From contig NZ_JAGYWA010000001.1 in NCBI RefSeq assembly GCF_018383905.1, positions 763,518-827,517 of the forward strand: a stretch of DNA of 64,000 nucleotides, in the 5' to 3' direction. The notes beneath the pieces are model-generated. The model was not told the origin of the DNA and did no database searches. It was given only the letters and a program-made list of their open reading frames with translations. Below, in pieces: positions 51,268-61,174 of this stretch (the first letter of the stretch is position 1; each line of letters starts with the position of its first letter). A program made the translations under genes and the position numbers. The stretch comes from Flavobacterium branchiicola. Lineage in GTDB: Bacteria; Bacteroidota; Bacteroidia; Flavobacteriales; Flavobacteriaceae.

Positions 51268-52194
51268 TTATCCAAAGTTTTGTTTTTCAACCAGATAAGT
51301 TGTCAATATTTTTTCAAAATTATCACCAACATTTACCGGAACGTACTTAATTTGGTTCTTTGCGCAGGTTAAAGCCAGGTTTTTAAAATACGCTTCTACC
51401 CTTTCTTCGTAGGCAGTTTTTACATTATCGGCAAAAATCGAAACCTCTTCGCCTGTTTCTACGTCAATAAATTTTCTTGGTGCATTATCAAAATCAAACT
51501 TCAACTCCGTTTGATTATCAACCACATGAAACAAAACTACTTTATGTTTATTATGTTTAAGATGCTGCAAAGCATTAAAAAGCTTTTCATCATCTGCGGT
51601 CTGAAACATATCTGTAAACAAAATAATCATCGAGCGACGATGCATTTTCTCTGCTATCTGATGCAAATAGGTAATCGTATCCGTGCTTTTTTTAACTTTT
51701 GGCTGTTCTAATAATTGTTCCAGTTTATTGAGCAACATTCTATGGTGGCGATCACTTCCTTTCTCCGGAGCATAATATTCGTAGCTATCAGAAAAAACGC
51801 TTAGGCCAACGGCGTCGCGCTGTTTCTTTAATATATTCATTAAAACTGCCGAAGCCAAAACCGCAAAACCAATCTTCTTTTCATAAAATGGCTGATTTGA
51901 TTTGAGTTCGGGATAATGCATCGACGACGAATTATCTACAATAAGATGACAACGCAAATTGGTTTCTTCTTCAAAACGTTTCGTGTATAAACGATCTGTT
52001 TTGGCAAACAATTTCCAATCGATATGTTTTGTGCTTTCGCCGGCATTATAAACTTTATGTTCGGCAAATTCGGCCGAAAATCCATGAAACGGACTCTTGT
52101 GCATTCCGGATATAAAACCTTCTACAACCTGATTTGCCAGCATTTCAAGATGCTGAAAACTGGAGACTTTCTCTATTTCCGATTCAATTTTCAT
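51268..52194 (-). CDS. DUF58 family protein (vWA-like)
   Basis: 308 residues. The DUF58 signature is EFAEHKVYNAGESTKHIDWKLFAKTDRLYTKRFEEE near residues 43-78, then CHLIVDNSSSMHYPE (DxSxS MIDAS-like motif) near 82-97. IILFTDMFQTADDEKLF follows near 194. DUF58 proteins are usually encoded with MoxR ATPases; here the partner upstream is an M1 aminopeptidase, with a 4-base overlap. Cytoplasmic, role unclear. Confidence 0.9.
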   Translation of the reverse strand: MKIESEIEKVSSFQHLEMLANQVVEGFISGMHKSPFHGFSAEFAEHKVYNAGESTKHIDWKLFAKTDRLYTKRFEEETNLRCHLIVDNSSSMHYPELKSNQPFYEKKIGFAVLASAVLMNILKKQRDAVGLSVFSDSYEYYAPEKGSDRHHRMLLNKLEQLLEQPKVKKSTDTITYLHQIAEKMHRRSMIILFTDMFQTADDEKLFNALQHLKHNKHKVVLFHVVDNQTELKFDFDNAPRKFIDVETGEEVSIFADNVKTAYEERVEAYFKNLALTCAKNQIKYVPVNVGDNFEKILTTYLVEKQNFG

Positions 52195-54767
52195 TCGGTT
52201 TCTTTTTTAATTTTTTGTGCCCTGTATAGCAAATCTGTCGCCTGAAACAATTTACGTTTCAGAATCGGACTAAAATTAGGGTTTTCTTTTAAGAATCGCT
52301 GTACTTCATCAAAAGCATATTTCGACGAATATCGTCCAACGGTATTATCCAACCAGTCTTTCGGAAAGAAAATATCTCCCGTACGCTGGATTTCATCAAC
52401 CAAATCTAGTGAAAATCTAAGATACTTTTGCGCGCTTTCCTGACGAAGCGGATGATTTACACTCGATAAACCAACCGAAACCCAAGATTCTTTCTCGCGA
52501 TTGGCATCGTCTTTTAAAGATTCTATAAACCTATTTCTAACCGATTCGTCTTTTGATAAAGACGGAAGCAGGAATTCAAATCGTTTCTTTTTATCCGGAT
52601 TTGTAATTGTTGTTCTGGTTTTCTCCAAAATTTCATCAGCTTTTTCATGTTCAAAAATCGCCAGATTCATTGCCAGATTGGTATAATCGTCTTCGTTTAA
52701 TTTCAAATTCTGAATCACCATTTCTTTATTCCAAATCTGATATAATTTGGCTTTCGCCGAATCAGAATATCCAATCGAACTAAACAATCCGAATAATGTC
52801 TTTTTAATATTGGCTGATAAATTAGTCTGTAAACGACTGTACAAAATTTCTTCAAGTTGTTTCTGAACTTTCTTTTGTTGTTTTTCTGTCAAAAATCTCC
52901 AATAAATAGTATTCACATTATTGGAAATCATTCGCAAAACCAATTCATTTTCCTCCGTTTGAATTCCTTTAAAAAAACAATCAAAAGCTTTATCTGGCGC
53001 ACTATTCCCAATCAACATGTTCTCATAAAGATTACTATAAGCCGAAGCTCTTGCAACCTCATCTTTTAATCCGGCAATATAATTTAAATCATTCCCTTCA
53101 AGCGGAAAAACACCGTACCCAAAACCATTATAATTGTAAATAATGGCAAGCGGTTTTTCGAGTCCAACGGCTTCTTTTATAATTAAGTCTTTATTAATAA
53201 TATTTGCGGTCACAACTTTTACTTCATTTGCATAAACAAAACCAATTTGGAAAATCTGAGGCCAGATATTTACCGATTTACCTTCTGCTTCCTGCACAAT
53301 CATAAACTCCTTAATTCGGTTTTGAGCGTCGTATTCGATTATATCTGTAAAAATGGGTCTTCCAAATTTATTTACCCAAACCTCGCTCCATTTCTTCATA
53401 TCGAGAGGCGTTTCGGCATCAAGAATTTCTACCAGATTATTCCAGTCGGCATTATCGTTGGCGTATTTCTGAATGTATTTTTGAATTCCTTTCTGAAAAG
53501 CTTCCTTTCCCATTGAAGCTTCTAACTGGCGCATCATAATTGGCGCTTTGTTGTAAATAATAGCACCGTAAAGCGAACCTGCATCTTTTAGATTTTCTAA
53601 ATGTTGCTTTATAGCATGTGTTCCCAGCGATCGATCTTCCGCGTAAGCGCTTGGATAATGCGATGTAAAAAACTGCAAATTATGATTGACTTTCGGAAAA
53701 ATCGGGTTCATGATTTTATCTGCCATAAAATTGGCAAAAACTTCTTTCATCCAGACATCATCAAACCATTTCATGGTGACCAAATCGCCGAACCACATGT
53801 GCGAGGTTTCGTGTGCAATGAGTTTTGCACGATTTAATTTCTCGCTGTCCGTCGCGCTGTTGTCCAGAAACAAAGTTGATTCTCTGTACTGAATCGCACC
53901 AACATGTTCCATTCCGCCATATTGAAAAACAGGAATTGAAGCAAAATCCAGTTTCTGAAAAGGGAATTTATAATTGGTATATTTCTCTAAGAAATCTAAA
54001 GATTGCTGATGTAAATTGAAAATGGTATCGGTACTTGTTTTTATCTTTTCGGGATTATTTTCGCGATACAACATTGTCATTTCCATTCCCGGTTTCTGAG
54101 TAACGCTTTTGAATTTTCCAGCCACAAAAGAGAATAAATACGTACTCATTTTATCTGATTCTCCAAAAGTGTACAAAGTAAAATCGCCCTTTTCGACTTT
54201 CTCTTTTACATCGGCTGCAGCCAAAACCGACCAATCTTTAGGAACAGAAAGACTGAGTTTATACGTTGCTTTTATATCCGGCTGATCAAAACAAGGAAAT
54301 AAAGTACTTGCACGATCCGGAACCAATAAAGTATAAAGAAAATCGTCGTTTCTATTTAAAGATAAATTGCCAGCAATGAATGAAATTGAGATTGTGTTTT
54401 TCCCAGAAATTAAAGCCGCAGAAGGAATTACAATGTGTCCTTTTTCATGAACAATTGCAATGTTTTTACCATTTGCTGAAACTGATTTTATGTTTTGAGA
54501 TTTCTCTTTAAAGTCAAGAAACAAAGGCTGACTCAAATCGGATACTATCAAATTCAAACTCAGATTTGAATTGATATCTTCACTTTTCTGATTGGGAATT
54601 TCAAACAATAAACTGTATTGAACTTCTGAGATTTGCTTTTTCCGAAAATGAGCCAATTCTTCTGAAACCCCATTTTCGATCATAAGATTATTTCCCTTTT
54701 GTTTTGATTGAGAAAAACAAATCGTCGACATTAAAAAAAAGCAAAGAAGGCTGTAGAAAATTTTCAT
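52191..54767 (-). CDS. M1-family aminopeptidase
   Basis: 858 residues. Signal peptide MKIFYSLLCFFLMSTICFSQ, so periplasmic or exported. The exopeptidase motif is YGGMEH (about 283-288), and the zinc site is HETSHMW at 319-325 with the third ligand Glu in WMKEVFANF (342). C-terminal helical repeats (ERAP1-like) follow. It releases N-terminal residues from peptides. Its stop overlaps the start of the DUF58 gene. Confidence 0.92.
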   Translation of the reverse strand: MKIFYSLLCFFLMSTICFSQSKQKGNNLMIENGVSEELAHFRKKQISEVQYSLLFEIPNQKSEDINSNLSLNLIVSDLSQPLFLDFKEKSQNIKSVSANGKNIAIVHEKGHIVIPSAALISGKNTISISFIAGNLSLNRNDDFLYTLLVPDRASTLFPCFDQPDIKATYKLSLSVPKDWSVLAAADVKEKVEKGDFTLYTFGESDKMSTYLFSFVAGKFKSVTQKPGMEMTMLYRENNPEKIKTSTDTIFNLHQQSLDFLEKYTNYKFPFQKLDFASIPVFQYGGMEHVGAIQYRESTLFLDNSATDSEKLNRAKLIAHETSHMWFGDLVTMKWFDDVWMKEVFANFMADKIMNPIFPKVNHNLQFFTSHYPSAYAEDRSLGTHAIKQHLENLKDAGSLYGAIIYNKAPIMMRQLEASMGKEAFQKGIQKYIQKYANDNADWNNLVEILDAETPLDMKKWSEVWVNKFGRPIFTDIIEYDAQNRIKEFMIVQEAEGKSVNIWPQIFQIGFVYANEVKVVTANIINKDLIIKEAVGLEKPLAIIYNYNGFGYGVFPLEGNDLNYIAGLKDEVARASAYSNLYENMLIGNSAPDKAFDCFFKGIQTEENELVLRMISNNVNTIYWRFLTEKQQKKVQKQLEEILYSRLQTNLSANIKKTLFGLFSSIGYSDSAKAKLYQIWNKEMVIQNLKLNEDDYTNLAMNLAIFEHEKADEILEKTRTTITNPDKKKRFEFLLPSLSKDESVRNRFIESLKDDANREKESWVSVGLSSVNHPLRQESAQKYLRFSLDLVDEIQRTGDIFFPKDWLDNTVGRYSSKYAFDEVQRFLKENPNFSPILKRKLFQATDLLYRAQKIKKETE

Positions 54768-54798
54768 TTTTTAGAAATAAGATTCGTAAAAATAAAAA

Positions 54799-54854
54799 TT
54801 CCGCCACGAATTCACGAATTATTGCTTTAATTAATTCGTGAATTCGTGGCGGAA
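54799..54854. repeat. 23-bp perfect inverted repeat, terminator-like
   Basis: The arm TTCCGCCACGAATTCACGAA extended by TTA (54799-54821) is exactly complemented at 54832-54854, then an A run. It lies between the thioredoxin gene end and the M1 gene start, so on the minus strand it follows trxA. Its length suggests a dispersed palindrome doing terminator duty. Confidence 0.8.
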
Positions 54855-54920
54855 AAAAAATAAAAATAAAAAAGGTTTGACTTTCGCCAAACCTTCTTTA
54901 TATAAATCATAATCTTACGA

Positions 54921-55238
54921 TTACAATAAAGCGTCTAAACTATCTGCGTAGGTTTGTTTTGGAGCTACTCCAACTTGTTTTCCTACTACTTCACCGTTAT
55001 GAAACACCAAAACGGTTGGTATGTTACGCACACCATATTTTGCAGCAAATTCCTGGTTTGCATCTACATCGACTTTACCAACAACTACTTTACCTGCGTA
55101 CTCATCGCTCAATTGGTCAATGATTGGACCAACCATTCTACAAGGACCGCACCATGCTGCCCAAAAATCTACCATTACCGGTTTATCTGATTTTAAAACT
55201 ACTTCATCAAAAGTAGCATCTGTTATTGCTAATGCCAT
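54921..55238 (-). CDS. trxA: Thioredoxin
   Basis: 105 residues, standard length. The active site is WAAWCGPCRM with the redox pair C30 and C33; NIPTVLVFHNGEVVGKQVG holds the conserved cis-proline. Cytoplasmic dithiol reductant. The minus-strand box TAACTTTG at 55312-55319 is a likely -7 element. Confidence 0.97.
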   Translation of the reverse strand: MALAITDATFDEVVLKSDKPVMVDFWAAWCGPCRMVGPIIDQLSDEYAGKVVVGKVDVDANQEFAAKYGVRNIPTVLVFHNGEVVGKQVGVAPKQTYADSLDALL

Positions 55239-55311
55239 AATAATTTTCTTTAAATGTTATTTCAGCTTTTGTCCCAAAAGACAAGTTTTTTATATTCTCA
55301 AAACTGAAGTA

Positions 55312-55319
55312 CAAAGTTA
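55312..55319 (-). promoter_or_regulatory. Probable -7 element of trxA
   Basis: CAAAGTTA reads TAACTTTG on the minus strand, matching TAnnTTTG, about 75 bases before the ATG. No well-spaced -33 box was found. Confidence 0.4.
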
Positions 55320-55500
55320 GAAATTAAATACAAATGATACACCATCTCTAAATTAGTTTTGATTATAAATGTATTGTAAATAATTATATCATAAAAAATA
55401 CAATCAGTACAGAACCTTAACGCTGTATTAATTTGAAAATCAATTTTTTAATTATGATTATTTTTTACACTATCTTTAATCATCCAAAAAAATTGTCCTA

Positions 55501-57969
55501 ATGAAAGAAACTTTACATCAAATAAAACTCTTTTTACAATCGGCCGGATTTAAAAAATATGCCAAACGTTTTGGCTTTTTTATTTTGGGACTTGTCGCCC
55601 TGATTTTAGTTGCCTGCGGAGGATTGTCGATTTATTTCAATCGAAATAAAACCGAAATAATGGCAAAAATCAATACCAAGATCAATGAAAACATAAACGG
55701 AAAATTTCATATTGGCGATTTTCACTATAAGTTTTTATCGGGGCTTCCAAATTTTACACTCGCCTTAAAAGATGTAGAACTAAAAGACAATCAATGGGCT
55801 ACTCACAAACATACTTTACTAAAAGCACAAGAAATCGAAGTGCGTTTAAACGTTTGGAGTTTGCTGCAAAAGGAAATCAACATACATAAAATCCTTATAA
55901 ACGATGCACAGATTTATGTGTACAAGGCCAAAGATGGCTATTCTAACGCTAATATCTTTAAACCCAAAAAGAAAAAAACACCCGAAAACAAAGACAAACC
56001 CGAAACTACAATTGATCAGGTCGACCTTAGTAATGTTCATTTTACATTAGACAACCAAGTCGGACACAAACTATTTGATTTTGCTGTGGCGAGTTTAAAA
56101 TCTACGGTAAATTACGACGGAGACGATTGGCAAACCGATGTTTTTCTGGACACTCAAATAAACAGTCTCGCTTTTAATACCGTTCACGGAAGTTTTGCCA
56201 AACAAAAACAACTTAAAGGAACTTTTAATGTTTCTTATTCTTCTCAAAAAGAAAAAATCGACGTAAAAACCGATGGTTTAAAAATAGGAACCGACTCTTT
56301 TGATATTGTTGCCTTTTTTAATTTAGCCAAAGGAAATGGCCTTTTCGGAATTAATATTGGCACTAAAATTTTATGGCAAAACGCTTCCAATTTACTCTCG
56401 GCAAACATAAGTTCTAAGCTTAATCACTTTAATCTAAAAAAAACTATCGATGTAAATTGCGACATAAAAGGAGATTTTAATGCCGAAGGCGATCCCAGAA
56501 TAGTCGTTCAGGCCGGAATAAAAGATAACGAACTGAGCATTCCCGACGGACAACTGACCGATTGTAGTTTTAAAGGAATTTTTACCAATAATTTCAAACC
56601 AAAAGAAGGTTTTAGCGATGCCAATTCTGCGGTTATTCTAACCCATTTTACGGCCAATTATGAAAATATTCCGTTGAAAATTCCGCAATTATCAATCAAT
56701 AATCTCGAAAAACCGTTGGCAACCGGAACCGTAAACTCCGATTTTGATGTGACTAAACTGAACGAAATCAGCAATGATAAATGGATTCAGTTTTCTGAAG
56801 GTCACGCCACGGCCAATTTAAAATTTCAGTTTGATATTGTTGATCTTTATATCAACAAACCAAAATTTATCGGAGATGTAAATGTAACCAATACATCGTT
56901 TCATTTTATTCCGAAAAATGTGCATGCCGAAAAAGTAAATGTGCAGCTTAACTTTACCCAAGAAGCTTTAATTATTAAAAAAATTGCCTACAAACATAAA
57001 AACAACACCATTTTTATAGACGGAAAAATAGACAACTTCCTGAATCTCTATTATGATGCTCCAGAAAGAATGGTCGTAAACTGGAATATTTATTGTCCAA
57101 ATATTGATGTTAAGCAATTTTTGGGCGTTATGGCTTCTTCTACAAAACAGAAAACCGTTGCCAAAACCAACAAGAAACCCACAATGTCAAACCATTTGCG
57201 CACGGTAATCGAAAAATGCGCTGTAGTAATCGACTTTAAGGCCGACAAAATAGTGTACAACAAACTAACGGCGACAAATACCAATGTGAGGATTCAGATG
57301 ATAGATTCGAAGTTGATTCTAAAAAACGGATCGCTTCAAACTTCCGGCGGAAATATTGCTTTTAATGCCGAAGTTTCGCCAAGCGGAAAAAACTTTGCCG
57401 TTGGTTCTAACGCGCAGGTAAATCGGGTTGATATTGCAAGTTTTTTAAAATCGTTCAACAACTTTGGTATCAAATCATTTACACCAAATAACATTCACGG
57501 AAAACTCACCAGTTCTGCCAATGTAACCGGTTTTATCAACAGCAATGGCGAACTGATTACCAATTCTATCCACGGAACGCTGAATTTTAATGTCAATCAG
57601 GGCGCTTTGGTAAAATTTGAACCCATTATGAAAGTCGGGAAATATGCTTTTCCGTTTCGTGATGTTGAGAATATCACTTTCAGCGATTTGTCCGGCGATT
57701 TTAAAATGCGCGGCGAAATGGTCGATGTCAATAAACTAACTATAAGTTCGAGTGTTTTAAATTTCGATGCCAAAGGCGTTTATTCCTTTGGGCACGGCAC
57801 CAATTTAGCCATGACAATCCCACTCCGAAATTCTAAAAACGACGCCAAACTAACCTCCAAAGCCGAACGCGATGCTGTACGCGAAAAAGGTATTGTACTG
57901 CATTTAGTTGCCGTTGAAGAGAATGGGAAGATGAAAATTAAGCGTGGGAAGAAAGATAAAGAAAAATAA
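55501..57969 (+). CDS. AsmA-family protein
   Basis: 822 residues. An N-terminal membrane anchor (FGFFILGLVALILVACGGLSIYF, about 21-43) is followed by the AsmA N-terminal domain (FHIGDFHYKFLSGLPNFTLALKDVEL) and a long repeat-rich beta-groove. The C-terminal DUF3971/AsmA-2-like end is FPFRDVENITFSDLSGDFKMRGEMVDVNKLTISSS. AsmA-like proteins bridge the periplasm and are linked to phospholipid transport to the outer membrane. A single gene. Confidence 0.85.
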   Translation: MKETLHQIKLFLQSAGFKKYAKRFGFFILGLVALILVACGGLSIYFNRNKTEIMAKINTKINENINGKFHIGDFHYKFLSGLPNFTLALKDVELKDNQWATHKHTLLKAQEIEVRLNVWSLLQKEINIHKILINDAQIYVYKAKDGYSNANIFKPKKKKTPENKDKPETTIDQVDLSNVHFTLDNQVGHKLFDFAVASLKSTVNYDGDDWQTDVFLDTQINSLAFNTVHGSFAKQKQLKGTFNVSYSSQKEKIDVKTDGLKIGTDSFDIVAFFNLAKGNGLFGINIGTKILWQNASNLLSANISSKLNHFNLKKTIDVNCDIKGDFNAEGDPRIVVQAGIKDNELSIPDGQLTDCSFKGIFTNNFKPKEGFSDANSAVILTHFTANYENIPLKIPQLSINNLEKPLATGTVNSDFDVTKLNEISNDKWIQFSEGHATANLKFQFDIVDLYINKPKFIGDVNVTNTSFHFIPKNVHAEKVNVQLNFTQEALIIKKIAYKHKNNTIFIDGKIDNFLNLYYDAPERMVVNWNIYCPNIDVKQFLGVMASSTKQKTVAKTNKKPTMSNHLRTVIEKCAVVIDFKADKIVYNKLTATNTNVRIQMIDSKLILKNGSLQTSGGNIAFNAEVSPSGKNFAVGSNAQVNRVDIASFLKSFNNFGIKSFTPNNIHGKLTSSANVTGFINSNGELITNSIHGTLNFNVNQGALVKFEPIMKVGKYAFPFRDVENITFSDLSGDFKMRGEMVDVNKLTISSSVLNFDAKGVYSFGHGTNLAMTIPLRNSKNDAKLTSKAERDAVREKGIVLHLVAVEENGKMKIKRGKKDKEK

Positions 57970-58036
57970 CGTTTACAACCTGTCTCTCTAAGCGATCCCG
58001 AAGCTTCGAGAGAAGAGTTTCCAGCCTTAATGATAA

Positions 58037-58117
58037 GGAGCTATTTCCTGCTGTCCTTCCAAATCTTTTATGCCAAACACCGGCACAAAAGGATTTTCCC
58101 TCCCATCAGGGCTAGGG
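58037..58117. repeat. Dispersed hairpin repeat, family A copy 2
   Basis: GGAGCTATTTCCTGCTGTCC, then CCAAATCTTTTA, loop, CAAAAGGATTTTCCCTCCCA, TCAGGGCTAGGGC. It is the reverse-oriented counterpart of the element at 8640-8716. The 356-base gap 57970-58325 holds this and a terminator. Confidence 0.65.
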
Positions 58118-58153
58118 CATTTGGTTTCAATAGATTATTTTTAAAATATTATT

Positions 58154-58186
58154 AACGCCAGTCACAAATGATTGGCGTTTTTTTTT
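58154..58186 (+). terminator. Terminator downstream of the AsmA gene
   Basis: AACGCCAGTCA pairs (one G-T pair) with TGATTGGCGTT around CAAA, followed by a long T run. It is 185 bases after the AsmA stop, beyond the family A repeat. Confidence 0.85.
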
Positions 58187-58325
58187 CTAAAAGGATCTAA
58201 ACAGTTAATATCAAGTTGAAAACTTTAACAACAATGAGGCCAATTGTCCTCGGGTCAATTGTACTCTAAAAGCTAAATTTGAACTTAATTTTTTTTTAAA
58301 TAGCAACAAAATACATTGTCAAAAA

Positions 58326-58796
58326 ATGAAATATTTAGCAGAAATAATATTTGGAAAAGATCAAGTAAGGAAATTTCAAAATAATGAACCTTTAAATGAT
58401 TATGAAAAAATCATCAATCTAAAAAAATACAGTTTTGAGTCACAAGCAGAAAGAAATGCATTTTACAAAGGAATCGGCGAAGCAATGGGCTGGCTTGAAT
58501 TTGAAGTAATTAAAGAATTCGAAGAAAAAATAACTCCAGAAAAAGAAGATGAAGATATATTTGATTATTGGTCATTCATTGAAAAATATTATCCAAAATA
58601 TCATCATTGTGATGATGTCTTGTTAAGCGACATTTTAACTAGAAAATTTTATGGCGAAGAAATTTGCGAAAGTGATGAGGAATATATCAAAGACTGGAAT
58701 GTTAGGAATGAATTATTTAAAATAGATAAAAAACTACTTTGTAAGGCTTTTGAAAATTATTTTATTATTGATTATCCTGAAAATCAGGATATTTAA
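58326..58796 (+). CDS. Acidic hypothetical protein
   Basis: 156 residues, no signal peptide, very acidic and helical (KEFEEKITPEKEDEDIFDYW, ICESDEEYIKDW). Not recognised. Base composition here is more AT-rich than in the neighbouring AsmA gene. It is convergent with the nuclease-helicase gene and might be an associated accessory or immunity-type protein; that is speculation from position only. Confidence 0.55.
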   Translation: MKYLAEIIFGKDQVRKFQNNEPLNDYEKIINLKKYSFESQAERNAFYKGIGEAMGWLEFEVIKEFEEKITPEKEDEDIFDYWSFIEKYYPKYHHCDDVLLSDILTRKFYGEEICESDEEYIKDWNVRNELFKIDKKLLCKAFENYFIIDYPENQDI

Positions 58797-58872
58797 ATAC
58801 AATTGTTTCATAAACCTTCCCCAAAAACTTTAACTTTTTTAGGGAATTTTTATAATACTAACATGAGATAAT

Positions 58873-60846
58873 TTAAATTTCCTCAATTCCTAATGATATA
58901 AAAAAATCAAATGTTCCATCATACATAAATTCAGGCCTTGTGATATCTTCATGGTTTCCATGAGGAATATAAATTATCATTCCTTGTCTTGCTCTAGTTA
59001 ACAAAACTCGATATGAATTAATTAAATAATTTTTAATTTTAGGATCATTAATATTTTTCCAAATTGTCCCCCAAAACTTTTTGTGATTCCATTCACCATT
59101 ATCATAATATAAATCCCCATCCCAAGCAACACAAGCCCAATCTAACTCTAATCCTTGTACATGAAATTCCGTCGCTACTTCTTCTAAAAAGCATGAAGAA
59201 CGAATATCGTCTTTCCCATTTAAAAACCACTTTGGAGCTTCTATTTCAGCTTTTACATTTAACCCAAAAGGTTTTAAACGAATTCCACCCGAAGAGGCAA
59301 TAATCCCAATCCTTTCAGAACCTTTAGCAGACATTTTCAACCATTTCTTGGCTTTATCTAAATCACGAGTTATCTTAATTGGATAATCTTTTTTTATAAA
59401 TTCATCATATAAACTTTTAGCACTTTCAATATTATTATTTATCACATTATGAATAAAATTAGATAATTGAGCACTTCTAAATGATCTCAAAGAAATAGAT
59501 AAGTGAAGCTCATTTTTCTTTATCGCTTCTTTACTATCCAAAATATCTAACGTACCCTTATCTTTAATGTAATTTTCATCTTCTAAAATTTTAGAGGAAT
59601 AATAAATATCCCAATCCTCGAACCTATTTAAAAATGGCCTAATCCATTCTTCTAAGCCAGCCTCTCCTGTGTTTATCTCTTGTCCGCCACCAATCAAACA
59701 AATAATTGTGCACCAATCTTTATGCCTGTCCATCACTTCAATAAGAAATTCAGGTTCAGATTTATTAAAATCTGGAATTTTCTTTTTCATAAACTTTGAA
59801 GCTTGTTCCTTTGTCCACGCGCGTTGGGCCTCATCAAAAATAGTTACTTTTTCAATCGGAGCTTTCTCATCTTTTATTGAAGCATCTCTAAAATGATGAA
59901 TATTTTGAATAAATGATTTTACTTGTGACTTAGCTAGAGATTTTTTAATACTTGAATTTTCCTCTTTTGCAGTTTTAAATCTATCCTCAGCTAATGCCTC
60001 CCTTAAAACATCTACCAACGGACCATTTCCTGAAAGAAAAACAGCATGCTCTTCTTCTTTATAATTAGATCTTAAATTCGCAATATTTAATCCAGCCAAA
60101 GTTTTCCCTGCTCCTGGCACTCCAGTAATAAAACAAATTGATTTTCTGTTTTTATCTTTTGAAAAATCAATAATTTCAGATATACAAGCCGATGTTATAG
60201 ATAAATTTTCTGCACCAGAATCACTTCTCGAAATTTCCGAAACATTGTGTTTCTTATATAATGCTGTAGCGGCCTCGATAATTGTTGGCGTTGGCCTGTA
60301 AATGGAGTTCTCCCAATTTTGACCATCAATTTTGTTAGAATTATTAAAATGTAATAATGTTTCCGATATAACATCAACTAGATTATTCTCGTTTGCTACA
60401 ATAGTTTCATATAAATTATCGCACGAATTTCTATAAGAATTTCTAAAATTAATCGCTTTCTCTGCGATCAAAATTGGTATAATGTTTTTATTATGACTTC
60501 CCTCATGAAAATTATTCAAATCTAAACCATAATCAAAAGCTTGGTTTATTGCCGATTTATCATAAGTTTTTGAGCCAATTTTAAACTCTAAAACAAAAAT
60601 ACAACTTTCAATAATTAAAATATTATCAACTCTTTTCCCCATTCGTGGAATAGAAAATTCGAAATATATCTGTCCTTGAAAATTTAGAAGCGTTTTTTTT
60701 AGAATCTCAATTTGAATTTTCCACGCATCTGATTGTTGAAGAATCAATTTCCTTAAATCATAGTTTCCTGCTATTTTTCCATAAATGCTACTATTTTTTT
60801 CAATAATAAAATTGGTAATGGAATTTGAATAATAAGCCCTACTCAT
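58873..60846 (-). CDS. PD-(D/E)XK nuclease-like / DUF2075 helicase-like protein
   Basis: About 657 residues from ATG 60846 (a TTG lies one codon earlier). The N-terminal domain has a PD-(D/E)XK pattern: IYFEFSIPRMGKRVDNILII (D74) and CIFVLEFKIG (E87, K89). The central DUF2075 ATPase has Walker A GVPGAGKT at 242-249 and Walker B VTIFDEAQRAW near 334. It is followed by CLIGGGQEINTGEAG and a C-terminal SF1-like RVLLTRARQGMIIYIP. This architecture is seen in defence-linked or mobile-element nuclease-helicases. It overlaps the XRE gene by 8 bases. Confidence 0.85.
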   Translation of the reverse strand: MSRAYYSNSITNFIIEKNSSIYGKIAGNYDLRKLILQQSDAWKIQIEILKKTLLNFQGQIYFEFSIPRMGKRVDNILIIESCIFVLEFKIGSKTYDKSAINQAFDYGLDLNNFHEGSHNKNIIPILIAEKAINFRNSYRNSCDNLYETIVANENNLVDVISETLLHFNNSNKIDGQNWENSIYRPTPTIIEAATALYKKHNVSEISRSDSGAENLSITSACISEIIDFSKDKNRKSICFITGVPGAGKTLAGLNIANLRSNYKEEEHAVFLSGNGPLVDVLREALAEDRFKTAKEENSSIKKSLAKSQVKSFIQNIHHFRDASIKDEKAPIEKVTIFDEAQRAWTKEQASKFMKKKIPDFNKSEPEFLIEVMDRHKDWCTIICLIGGGQEINTGEAGLEEWIRPFLNRFEDWDIYYSSKILEDENYIKDKGTLDILDSKEAIKKNELHLSISLRSFRSAQLSNFIHNVINNNIESAKSLYDEFIKKDYPIKITRDLDKAKKWLKMSAKGSERIGIIASSGGIRLKPFGLNVKAEIEAPKWFLNGKDDIRSSCFLEEVATEFHVQGLELDWACVAWDGDLYYDNGEWNHKKFWGTIWKNINDPKIKNYLINSYRVLLTRARQGMIIYIPHGNHEDITRPEFMYDGTFDFFISLGIEEI

Positions 60847-61045
60847 CAAACAAGTCTTTTACTTTAACTTGTAAAGCATTTGCTAATCTCTCAACAACTT
60901 CAATAGAAACATTTCTTTCACCTTTTTCAATTGTTGGCAAATATGTTCTATCTATCTCCGCTAAATTTGCAAGTTTTTCTTGAGATAATCCTTTGAGTTT
61001 TCTAAGCTCCTTAATTTTAAGTCCGAATTTTTGCTTAATATCCAT
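60839..61045 (-). CDS. XRE-family regulator, controller-protein-like
   Basis: 68 residues, a single HTH_3 domain: LKIKELRKLKGLSQEKLANLAEIDRTYLPTIEKGERNVSIEVVERLANALQVKVKDLF. The EIDRTYLPTIEKGERNVS stretch is close in style to restriction-modification controller (C) proteins. Its gene overlaps the nuclease-helicase start by 8 bases, so the two are translationally coupled and it probably sets the expression level of the nuclease. Confidence 0.9.
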   Translation of the reverse strand: MDIKQKFGLKIKELRKLKGLSQEKLANLAEIDRTYLPTIEKGERNVSIEVVERLANALQVKVKDLFDE

Positions 61046-61141
61046 ACTAACAAAAATTGCAAAATGTAGACTTTAAAACAACGGAGTATAGTCGGGTTTT
61101 TATTTAAAAACGCTATAAACGAAAGACAACCCACAAAATAA

Positions 61142-61170
61142 AAAAAGCTACTTTTTACAGTAGCTTTTTG
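61142..61170 (-). terminator. Terminator between the small protein and the XRE operon
   Basis: AAAAAGCTACT and AGTAGCTTTTT pair around TTTTAC. It ends the transcript of the 61175 gene before the XRE gene, so the two are not simply one operon. Confidence 0.8.
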
Positions 61171-61174
61171 AGTT

